14,447 bases of DNA from the NCBI GenBank assembly GCA_964585575.1, contig CAZPEM010000083.1, positions 1 to 14,447 on the forward strand. Direction: 5' to 3'. Below the pieces are notes generated by a model. It ran no database searches and was not told the DNA's origin. It saw nothing but the letters and a program-made list of their open reading frames with translations. Numbering within the stretch: the stretch's first letter is position 1; the number at the start of each line of letters is the position of its first letter. The DNA is from UBA4655 sp964585575. GTDB taxonomy: Bacteria; Planctomycetota; Planctomycetia; Pirellulales; UBA1268. A program made the translations under genes and the position numbers. Below, piece after piece: positions 1-5,589 of the stretch.

Positions 1-81
1 GCCGGCACGCTCACGCCGTCCAAGCTGGCTGAGCTTGTGGAGCGAGTGTGTGCCGCGATTCGTGCTGGCGGCGATGCGTAA
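1..81 (+). CDS. Possible C-terminal end of an unidentified protein (partial at window edge)
   Basis: Frame 1 is open from the first base to a TAA at 79-81 and reads as a 26-residue C-terminus (residues beginning AGTLTPSKLAELV and ending IRAGGDA). The predicted amphipathic helix looks protein-like, but 26 codons without a stop is weak evidence in GC-rich DNA. I do not recognise the family. The fragment ends 40 bp before a palindrome that interrupts hepT, so it could be the tail of a transposase or other gene carried by the inserted DNA. That is an inference from position only. Confidence 0.35.
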   Translation, partial: AGTLTPSKLAELVERVCAAIRAGGDA

Positions 82-120
82 GCCTGCTGTAGCCTGCCTA
101 AATAATCGCCAAAAACCTGG

Positions 121-174
121 CATATCCAGTGAGCAGCCGTGTGGTATCGGCTGCCGTCACTCACACTGGATATG
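121..174. repeat. Bipartite palindrome (hairpin) that truncates hepT; candidate mobile-element end
   Basis: The outer arms CATATCCAGTG (121-131) and CACTGGATATG (164-174) are a perfect 11-bp inverted repeat. Inside them, GCAGCCG (133-139) and CGGCTGC (148-154) pair as a second 7-bp stem with an 8-nt loop (140-147). An asymmetric bulge of 1 nt against 9 nt separates the two stems. Paired stems with a bulge are typical of REP elements and of IS200/IS605-type ends, which are recognised as single-strand hairpins. There is no T-run on either side, so a plain intrinsic terminator is less likely. The right arm lies inside the remaining hepT frame, whose stop codon (157-159) is supplied by the palindrome itself. 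Confidence 0.7.
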
Positions 175-363
175 CCCATGCCCGACAACCTTCCGGCACG
201 CTGCATCGATTGCCAACTCGCATGCTCGCTGCAGATTCAAAACGACCGCATCGAGCACCATCGAGTCTTCGAGCCGGCCAAGGTCATCGGCGACATATCG
301 CCGCACCGATGTCAGGCAGCGATCGATGCTTGCCAGTTTTTGGATCACGACGTCATCGGGCAT
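157..363 (-). pseudogene. hepT: HepT-like toxin (DUF86), N-terminal fragment only
   Basis: The 68 residues resemble the N-terminal helices of HepT/DUF86 RNase toxins, in particular the stretch around residues 37-52 (LDAVVLNLQRACELAI), a conserved helix of the family. HepT proteins are usually about 130-145 aa and carry the RNase motif RX4HXY in the C-terminal half. Here the frame runs into the palindrome at 121-174 and stops after VGHGHIQCE, so the catalytic half is absent. The start codon (361-363) overlaps the end of mntA by 11 bp, the usual tight coupling of this toxin-antitoxin pair. Toxin activity is very unlikely. The missing 3' half may lie left of the window if an element was inserted. 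Confidence 0.75.
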
Positions 364-763
364 GCAACCTCTCCTCGAAAGCCCGCGTGGACATGCGGCG
401 ATTGTGGGCGAAGAACGCGTGGTCGGCGAGCGCGTGAGTCGAGAACAGGTCTGCCTCGATGGTCGACGGCACGAGAGGACGGCCGTGATGGGTGGCCTCC
501 ACTCTCAAAAGCCCCCCGGCACGACGCAGGCCACCCAGATCAACGGCCTTGCCAATCTGCGATGCAAGCCGGCCGCCCACGTCGAAAAGCGCGACTGGAT
601 CCAAAGGCTGGTCGCAGAGCACGGCCACATCGACATCACTGTCGGCACGGGACTCGCCTCGAGCCTGGCTCCCGTAGAGCCATGCGCCCACGAGCCTGTG
701 ATCGGGGAAGGCCGAGGCAATTTCGTGAAGGAGCAAGTCGGCAAGTCGATCGAGCGCGACCAT
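353..763 (-). CDS. mntA: MntA-type minimal nucleotidyltransferase antitoxin
   Basis: This is a 136-aa protein of the minimal nucleotidyltransferase family, which neutralises HepT by transferring AMP to a tyrosine of the toxin (known for characterised MntA-HepT pairs). The family motif GSX10DXD is intact: G31-S32 with ARG at 34-36, and D43/D45 in SDVDVAV. D75 in VDLGGL fits the third acidic residue, and LRVEATHHGRPL (86-97) matches the conserved segment after it. Length is normal. The first ATG (761-763) has no clear Shine-Dalgarno sequence, but a TATATT box lies at 773-778 on the minus strand, so a very short leader is possible. Its partner hepT is truncated, which leaves this as an apparently solitary antitoxin. 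Confidence 0.88.
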   Translation of the reverse strand: MVALDRLADLLLHEIASAFPDHRLVGAWLYGSQARGESRADSDVDVAVLCDQPLDPVALFDVGGRLASQIGKAVDLGGLRRAGGLLRVEATHHGRPLVPSTIEADLFSTHALADHAFFAHNRRMSTRAFEERLHAR

Positions 764-1102
764 GGAACTCGAAATATATCCACACGCTCACGCTGTCCGC
801 GTGGGAGACAACAGAATCACCGCCCGCTTTCTGTCGGTGTGGTAGGTGTCACCGATGAGATTCCTCCGGGGAGCGTCGGCCCCGACGCCCGCCGCGTAGC
901 CCGCCGCGGCCGGGAGGCCCGCCGATCCAGTCCGGCTCCGGGGCATAGCACTTCAGCCGGGCCGCGGGACCGTCCAACGGTGGTGATCGTCGGCCCGCAG
1001 GGACGACGGTATGCTGCGACCGTGCGGGGTGCTGCCGGACGGCCAGAGAACGCCCGCGGAGACTTTGTCGGAGGATTGCCGGTGGTGTCTGCTCGAGGAG
1101 GA
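764..1102. other. Divergent intergenic region between mntA and the yeiH-like gene
   Basis: About 340 bp with no convincing gene on either strand; open frames here translate into Arg/Pro/Ala-rich sequence with no family features. Visible elements are the TATATT box near mntA (773-778, minus), a small 5-bp stem at 789-793/799-803, and a TATGCT box at 1010-1015 on the + strand, 88 bp before the chosen yeiH start and without a recognisable -35. A purine-rich GAGGAGGA (1095-1102) directly abuts the ATG at 1103. Confidence 0.5.
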
Positions 1103-2518
1103 ATGTCCGGCCCGGTTCGCTCGGCGGCCTGTTCGCCGTCGCGGCGACGGCCCGGAGGCCTCCACGAAGACGCGGCCGCCACGCTCATCGGCCTGGCGAT
1201 CGTCGCCATGGCGCTCGCGGCGACCTGGACGGCGCGGCCCGCCGAAGACGCCGGCAACCGGGCCGCCCACCCGAAGGGCTGGCGATCGCCGCTGGCGACG
1301 ACGATCGAGCGGCCGCAGAGCTGGGCCGATTCACCGCTGGAGTCGATGCGGGACAAGAAGGGACGCGGCGTGGCCGCGGCCGTGCTCATGGGCATGGGCT
1401 GGGTCGTGGCGGTGGCGGCCGCGGGAACGGCCCTCGGCGGCCGGTCGGCGGTCCGCGAGCTCACTGGCCAGCTTGCGATCGCCGCTCTCGCCTGCGCGGC
1501 CTGGGTGCTCTCGGCCCAGAAGGTGATCCATCACTACAACCTCGAGTATCCGCTCTGGGCACTCTCCGTCGGCCTGCTCGTCGGCAACGTGCTTGGCGTG
1601 CCGCGGTGGCTCGCGCGGTCGCTCTCGGGCGAGTTCCTCATCAAGACGGGGCTCGTGATCTTCGGAGCCGAGGTGCTCTTCAGCCGCCTGCTCGAGCTCG
1701 GCCTGCCCGGCGTGATGACCTCGTGGCTGGTCACGCCGGTCGTGCTCGTGGCGACGTATTGGGCCGGCGTGAAGCTGCTCCGGATCCCGTCGCGTTCGCT
1801 CTGCATGGTGATCTCGGCCGACATGTCGGTCTGCGGCGTCTCCGCGGCGATCGCCACCGGCGCCGCCTGCCGGGCGAAGAAGGAGGAGCTGTCGCTGGCG
1901 ATCGGCCTGTCGCTCTTCTTCACCGTGATCATGATGGTGGCGATGCCGCCGGCGATCCGCCGGCTCGGGCTCGATCCGATCGTGGGGGGCGCCTGGCTCG
2001 GCGGCACGATCGACGCGACGGGCGCGGTGGTGGCGGCCGGCGAGGCGCTCGGCAAGGAGGCCGGGGAGGTGGCCGCCACGGTGAAGATGATCCAGAACTC
2101 GATGATCGGCGTGATCGCCTTCGCCGTCGCCGTCTACTGGGCCGGCTGGGTGGAGCGGGATGCCGGCGGACCGCGCGCGTCGCTCGTCGCGGAGGCGTGG
2201 AGGCGGTTCCCGAAGTTCATCCTCGGATTCCTGGCGGCGTCGATCATCTGCTCCTGGCTCTTCTCCCGCTCGCCCGAGGCCGCCCTCTGGGTCGATGGAA
2301 CGATCACGGGCTTCACGTCGCGGCTGCGGGGCTGGCTCTTCTGCGCGGGATTCGTGTGCATGGGCCTGCAGACCAACTTCCGCGAGCTGGCTCCCGTGCT
2401 CGCACGCGGCCGGCCGCTTTTGCTCTACGTCGGCGGCCAGCTGCTCAACCTCGTCCTCACGCTGGCGATGGCAAGCCTCACGTTCGGCTGGCTGTTCAAG
2501 AAGGCGGTGGAGCCATGA
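1103..2518 (+). CDS. YeiH/UPF0324 family membrane protein (putative sulfate exporter family)
   Basis: A 471-aa polytopic membrane protein of the YeiH/YadS (UPF0324, PF03601) family, annotated as putative sulfate exporters; the substrate is not established. Family hallmarks are the segment around 139-166 (QKVIHHYNLEYP, WALSVGLLVGNVLG), the ISADMSVCGVSAAIA stretch (237-251), GGAWLGGTIDATGAVVAAG (295-313), QNSMIGVIAF (331-340), and the last helices including GLQTN (421-425). A first hydrophobic stretch at about 25-45, followed by a segment around PLATTIERPQSWADSPLES (63-81), matches the N-terminal extension I know from planctomycete members, so I place the start at ATG 1103 rather than later. 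GAGGAGGA lies too close to that ATG for an ideal ribosome site, and GTG codons at 1082 and 1085 are in-frame alternatives. It leads the operon and overlaps the next gene by ATGA. Confidence 0.88.
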   Translation: MSGPVRSAACSPSRRRPGGLHEDAAATLIGLAIVAMALAATWTARPAEDAGNRAAHPKGWRSPLATTIERPQSWADSPLESMRDKKGRGVAAAVLMGMGWVVAVAAAGTALGGRSAVRELTGQLAIAALACAAWVLSAQKVIHHYNLEYPLWALSVGLLVGNVLGVPRWLARSLSGEFLIKTGLVIFGAEVLFSRLLELGLPGVMTSWLVTPVVLVATYWAGVKLLRIPSRSLCMVISADMSVCGVSAAIATGAACRAKKEELSLAIGLSLFFTVIMMVAMPPAIRRLGLDPIVGGAWLGGTIDATGAVVAAGEALGKEAGEVAATVKMIQNSMIGVIAFAVAVYWAGWVERDAGGPRASLVAEAWRRFPKFILGFLAASIICSWLFSRSPEAALWVDGTITGFTSRLRGWLFCAGFVCMGLQTNFRELAPVLARGRPLLLYVGGQLLNLVLTLAMASLTFGWLFKKAVEP

Positions 2519-2736
2519 GCGGACCACGGCCGCGACGGCTCGCGATCGCCAGCCTGGCCGTGGTCGCGATCTGGGGAGGCCTGCTGCCGGCCCTGCTCCG
2601 CAGCGGCCCGGTGGCGCGGCACGTCGCCGCCATGGAGGAGCGGGGCGTCGACCCCGCGGCCATGTACTACACCGAACTCGACCGACTGCCCGTGCGGCCC
2701 GCCTGGATCGAACGCCGGCTCACGCTCTGGCCGTAG
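2515..2736 (+). CDS. Small single-span membrane protein, 73 aa, unknown function
   Basis: It starts at an ATG that overlaps the yeiH-like stop (ATGA, 2515-2518), so the two are translationally coupled. The protein has a basic N-terminus (PRPRR, 4-8), one hydrophobic helix (about 9-29), and a short polar tail with GVDPAAMYYTELDRLPVRPAW (44-64). By the positive-inside rule the N-terminus is probably cytoplasmic and the tail periplasmic. I do not recognise a named family. The overlap and co-orientation suggest an accessory subunit of the transporter, which is an inference from position only. The next gene starts 35 bp downstream. Confidence 0.72.
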   Translation: MSGPRPRRLAIASLAVVAIWGGLLPALLRSGPVARHVAAMEERGVDPAAMYYTELDRLPVRPAWIERRLTLWP

Positions 2737-2771
2737 CCCGACGGGACCGCCGCGACTACACTCCCCTCACC

Positions 2772-3635
2772 ATGCTCCAGCTCGCATTCAGCTCCAATGC
2801 CTACCTCGACGTGCCGGTGGACGTGGCGATCGGCCGGATCGCCGGGTTCGGATACCGGGGCATCGAGCTTTTGGCCGACGTGCCGCACGCCTGGCCCGCA
2901 GGACTGCTCCGTGAGCAGAAGGAACTCATCCGCGGCAGCCTCTCCCGCGAACGGCTCGCGATCTCGAACATCAACGCGTTCATGATGAACGCGATCGCCG
3001 ACCCCAGGCAGCCCTACTGGCACCCCGGCTGGACCGACCCCGACCCGCACTACCGCGCGATCCGCCGCGAGCACACGAAGCGGGCGTTGCGACTGGCGGC
3101 CGAACTCGGGGCGCCGGCGATCTCGACCGAGCCCGGCGGCGAGATCCAGCCGGGGCAGACCCGCGAAGAGGCCACCGACATCTTCTACGACGAGATCATG
3201 CCCGTGCTCGACGTCGCGGCGGAGGTGGGCGTGACGCTGCTCATCGAGCCGGAGCCGGGGCTCTTGATCGAGAAGTTCGGGCAGTACCTGGAGTTCGCCT
3301 CGCGGGTGAACCATCCGGCGCTCGGCCTCAACTTCGACATCGGCCACGCCTACTGCGTGGGCGAGGATCCGGCCGAGTGGGTGCCGTTGATGAAGGCCCA
3401 CACCCGTCACTACCACTTCGAGGACATCGCCGCCACACGCGTCCACCACCACCTCGTGCCGGGCGAGGGGGCGATCGACTTCGAGGCCGTCCTGCGAGCG
3501 ATCGCCACGCACACGCCCGACACCTGGATCACGGTCGAGCTCTATCCCTATCGCGACCGGCCCGACGAGGCGGCGAAGGCGGCCCGGGCCCATCTCCTGG
3601 CCTGCGGCGAGCGGGCCGGCGTGGAGCTCGCCTGA
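2772..3635 (+). CDS. TIM-barrel sugar phosphate isomerase/epimerase-like protein (AP_endonuc_2 family)
   Basis: This 287-aa soluble protein has the xylose isomerase-like TIM-barrel pattern (PF01261). The opening strand LAFSSNAY and GIELLAD (30-36) are followed by putative metal ligands at strand ends: E159 in LIEPEPG, D189 and H192 in FDIGHAYC, H215 in HYHFED, and E256 in TVELYPY. Members isomerise or epimerise sugars and polyols; the substrate here is unknown. The EPEPG and DIGHxxCxGExP motifs recur in the second TIM barrel of this operon, so the two are probably paralogues. The ATG at 2772 is the first in-frame start with good homology to strand 1; no clear Shine-Dalgarno sequence precedes it. 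The UbiA-like gene follows after 3 bp. Genes of this kind beside an eboC-type gene occur in metabolite-traffic clusters. Confidence 0.88.
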   Translation: MLQLAFSSNAYLDVPVDVAIGRIAGFGYRGIELLADVPHAWPAGLLREQKELIRGSLSRERLAISNINAFMMNAIADPRQPYWHPGWTDPDPHYRAIRREHTKRALRLAAELGAPAISTEPGGEIQPGQTREEATDIFYDEIMPVLDVAAEVGVTLLIEPEPGLLIEKFGQYLEFASRVNHPALGLNFDIGHAYCVGEDPAEWVPLMKAHTRHYHFEDIAATRVHHHLVPGEGAIDFEAVLRAIATHTPDTWITVELYPYRDRPDEAAKAARAHLLACGERAGVELA

Positions 3636-3638
3636 TCC

Positions 3639-4571
3639 ATGACGACGCTCCTCGCGTGGCTGAAGCTCCTGCGGATCCCGAACCACGCGACGGCTTTCGC
3701 CGACGTGCTCGCGGGCTGGCTCGTCGTCTCGAAGGCACGGGAGATCGTGCCGCTGCCTGCGGCCTTCTGGTGGGCGGCCGCCGCGTCGATCTGCCTCTAC
3801 GGGGCCGGCATGGTGCTCAACGACGTTTTCGATCTCGACATCGACCGCGAGGAACGGCCCGAGCGGCCTCTGCCGAGCGGACTCGTGAGCCGGTCGGCCG
3901 CGGCGAGCTTCGGATTCGTGCTCCTCGCCGGCGGGGTGGCCGCGGCGATCGCCGCGTCGCTCCTCTCGGGGCAAGCCGCCACGGCGGCCGTCGGGGTTCT
4001 GCTCGCGGCCGCCGTCTGGCTCTACGACCGCTTCGCGAAGCGGTCCGCGGCGGGGCCGGTCGTGATGGGAAGCTGCCGCGGGCTCAACTGGCTGCTCGGC
4101 ATGACGGCCGCCGGAGGACCCGCCGCGGCCTACCAGTGGCTGCTCCCGGCGGGCATGGGACTCTATGCCTGCGGGATCACGCTCTTCGCCCGCGACGAGG
4201 CGGGGAAGCCGCGGGCCGATCGGCTGCTCCTCGCGACGCTCGTCATGCTCGCGGGCCTCTCGGCCGCCGGGCTCCACACCGTGCTCCTGGCCCGGGCCAA
4301 CGGCGGCGGCGACTGGCTCGCCACCGGCCGGCTGCAACCCTGGCTCGCGCTCTGGGCGATCCTCGCAGGCTCGATCCTGCTGCGCAACGTGCTCGCGATC
4401 GCCGAGGCTTCGCCCGAACGGGTCCGCACCGCCGTCGGCAACGCGATCATGTCGATCATCACGCTCGACGCCGTGCTCGTGCTCGCCGCCTGCGGCGAGG
4501 CCTGGGCGATCGCCACACTCATGCTCCTGGCGGCGTTCCTCCTCGGCCGCCGGATCGCGCCGCCGACGTGA
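3639..4571 (+). CDS. UbiA-type prenyltransferase-like membrane protein (EboC-like)
   Basis: A 310-aa polytopic protein of the UbiA superfamily, which transfers prenyl groups to acceptor molecules in the membrane. The first Asp-rich motif is complete: N61, D62, D65, D69, followed by ERPERPLPSG (72-81). The second region is less typical: YDRFAKR (129-135) stands where many UbiA proteins have YS-KR, and FARDEAGK (183-190) supplies the later acidic motif. The LLRIPNH start (10-16) and FARDEA resemble EboC, the UbiA-like member of ebo clusters, but I do not assign the symbol because eboA, B, D and F partners are not seen. About eight membrane helices are apparent. It is spaced 3 bp from the gene before and 12 bp from the gene after; GGAG (3623-3626) lies a rather long 12 nt before the ATG. 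Confidence 0.87.
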   Translation: MTTLLAWLKLLRIPNHATAFADVLAGWLVVSKAREIVPLPAAFWWAAAASICLYGAGMVLNDVFDLDIDREERPERPLPSGLVSRSAAASFGFVLLAGGVAAAIAASLLSGQAATAAVGVLLAAAVWLYDRFAKRSAAGPVVMGSCRGLNWLLGMTAAGGPAAAYQWLLPAGMGLYACGITLFARDEAGKPRADRLLLATLVMLAGLSAAGLHTVLLARANGGGDWLATGRLQPWLALWAILAGSILLRNVLAIAEASPERVRTAVGNAIMSIITLDAVLVLAACGEAWAIATLMLLAAFLLGRRIAPPT

Positions 4572-4583
4572 CGGGAGCGGGCC

Positions 4584-5459
4584 GTGGTACCGGGCTACAG
4601 CACGAACAGCATCGGCGACACGCCCGCGATCGACGCGGTGCCCCTTTTGCGTGAGCTCGGCTACGGCTCGATCGCCATCACGCCCGACCGGCATCTGCTC
4701 GATCCGACCTCGACGTCGTTCGACGCCGAGGCCGGCCGGTGGCGGGAGGCCCTCGGCGAGGCGGGCATGGCCTGCGTCATCGAGACCGGGGCGCGGCATC
4801 TCCTCGATCCCGTGCACAAGCACGAGCCGACGCTCGTCTCGGCCGATCCCGCCGGCCGCTCGCGGCGGATCGGTTTCCTGAAGGGGGCGATCGACCTCGC
4901 CCGCCGGCTCGATGCCCGCTGCGTCTCGCTCTGGTCGGGCGTCGCACGGGATTCCGCCGACGAGGAGTCGCTCTGGGAGAGGCTCGTGGAATCGCTGCTG
5001 CCGGTGCTCGACCACGCGGCCGAAAGCGGGGCAGGGGAGGGGATCACGGTCGCCTTCGAGCCGGAGCCCGGCATGTTCGTCGACACGCTCGCCCGCCACG
5101 GACTTTTGCTCGAGCGGCTTTCCGACCGGCTCGGCCGGCTCGACCACCTCGGCCTCACCGTCGACATCGGCCACATGGAGTGCATGGGGGAGCGTCCGAT
5201 CGCCACGGCGGTCGCCCCGTGGGCCCCGCGCATCGTGAACGTCCATGTGGACGACATGCTCGCCTGCCGCCACGAACATCTGCCGCTCGGCGACGGCGAC
5301 GTCGACTTCCGGCCGGTGATCGACCTCCTGCGAGCGGCGGGATATTCCGGTGGCCTCCACGTCGAGCTGCCGAGGCAATCCCACCGCTGGCTCGAGACCG
5401 CCCGCTCCTCCGCGGAGTTCCTCCGCCGGCTTTGCCGGAGCGACCGTCAGGACCAATGA
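4584..5459 (+). CDS. Second TIM-barrel sugar phosphate isomerase/epimerase-like protein
   Basis: 291 aa, starting at GTG 4584 with GGGAG (4573-4577) six bases upstream. The TIM-barrel features are strand 1 GYSTNSIGD (4-12), IETGARHLLDP (66-76), LWSGVA (116-121), E159 in FEPEPGMF, D194 and H197 in VDIGHMEC, H221 in NVHVDD, and E261 in HVELPRQSH. These residues match the metal-ligand positions of the first TIM barrel in the operon. It belongs to the same AP_endonuc_2 superfamily, but its N-terminal sequence differs, so it probably handles a different or consecutive substrate. It is the last gene of the unit; the kinase gene begins 130 bp later. EboE is a TIM-barrel protein of ebo clusters, but the N-terminus here does not look like EboE to me. 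Confidence 0.86.
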   Translation: MVPGYSTNSIGDTPAIDAVPLLRELGYGSIAITPDRHLLDPTSTSFDAEAGRWREALGEAGMACVIETGARHLLDPVHKHEPTLVSADPAGRSRRIGFLKGAIDLARRLDARCVSLWSGVARDSADEESLWERLVESLLPVLDHAAESGAGEGITVAFEPEPGMFVDTLARHGLLLERLSDRLGRLDHLGLTVDIGHMECMGERPIATAVAPWAPRIVNVHVDDMLACRHEHLPLGDGDVDFRPVIDLLRAAGYSGGLHVELPRQSHRWLETARSSAEFLRRLCRSDRQDQ

Positions 5460-5499
5460 CGACGCATCGAACGGGCTGCGGCCACGTTTGCCCCGACCC

Positions 5500-5528
5500 T
5501 TGCGAAACGACACATACCCACTTAGTTT
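5500..5528 (+). promoter_or_regulatory. Possible promoter for the kinase gene
   Basis: TTGCGA (5500-5505) and TAGTTT (5523-5528) are separated by exactly 17 bp, inside the most AT-rich stretch of this intergenic region. Matches to the sigma-70 consensus are 4/6 and 3/6, so this is only a candidate. Transcription would begin near 5535, just before the palindrome at 5542-5557. Confidence 0.28.
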
Positions 5529-5541
5529 TACCAACAAGGGC

Positions 5542-5557
5542 GGGCGAACGTTCGCCC
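5542..5557. promoter_or_regulatory. Perfect 16-bp palindrome, candidate operator or terminator
   Basis: GGGCGAACGTTCGCCC is fully self-complementary. It lies 82 bp after the end of the TIM-barrel gene and 32 bp before the kinase start. No T-run follows on either strand and there is no loop, so it fits a dimeric repressor site better than a standard intrinsic terminator. Which of these it is cannot be decided from one copy. Confidence 0.4.
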
Positions 5558-5589
5558 CTCCTCCGACCGTTCACATTGAAGTCTGAGGC

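Noticed and set aside
121..174. Reading the palindrome as an integron attC site
   Set aside because: The conserved GTT/AAC core ends of attC sites are absent and no integrase is seen. A REP- or IS-type hairpin fits better.
35..1102. N-terminal extension of the yeiH-like frame back to position 35
   Set aside because: The first 356 codons run across mntA and hepT on the other strand and translate into low-complexity Arg/Pro-rich sequence. Family similarity begins only after the ATG at 1103.
1331..2527. A 398-codon minus-strand frame opposite the yeiH-like gene
   Set aside because: It is rich in Arg, Glu and His with no recognisable motif, and the + strand protein has clear membrane helices and family motifs.
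2772..5459. Calling this a complete ebo operon
   Set aside because: Only a UbiA-like gene and two TIM barrels are present. EboA, EboB, EboD and EboF are not found, and the second TIM barrel does not look like EboE.
2667..5537. A 956-codon open frame on the minus strand opposite the TIM-UbiA-TIM operon
   Set aside because: It lies antisense to three genes with clear families. Its translation is Arg/Glu/Gly/His-rich with no domain, as expected for the mirror frame of GC-rich codons.
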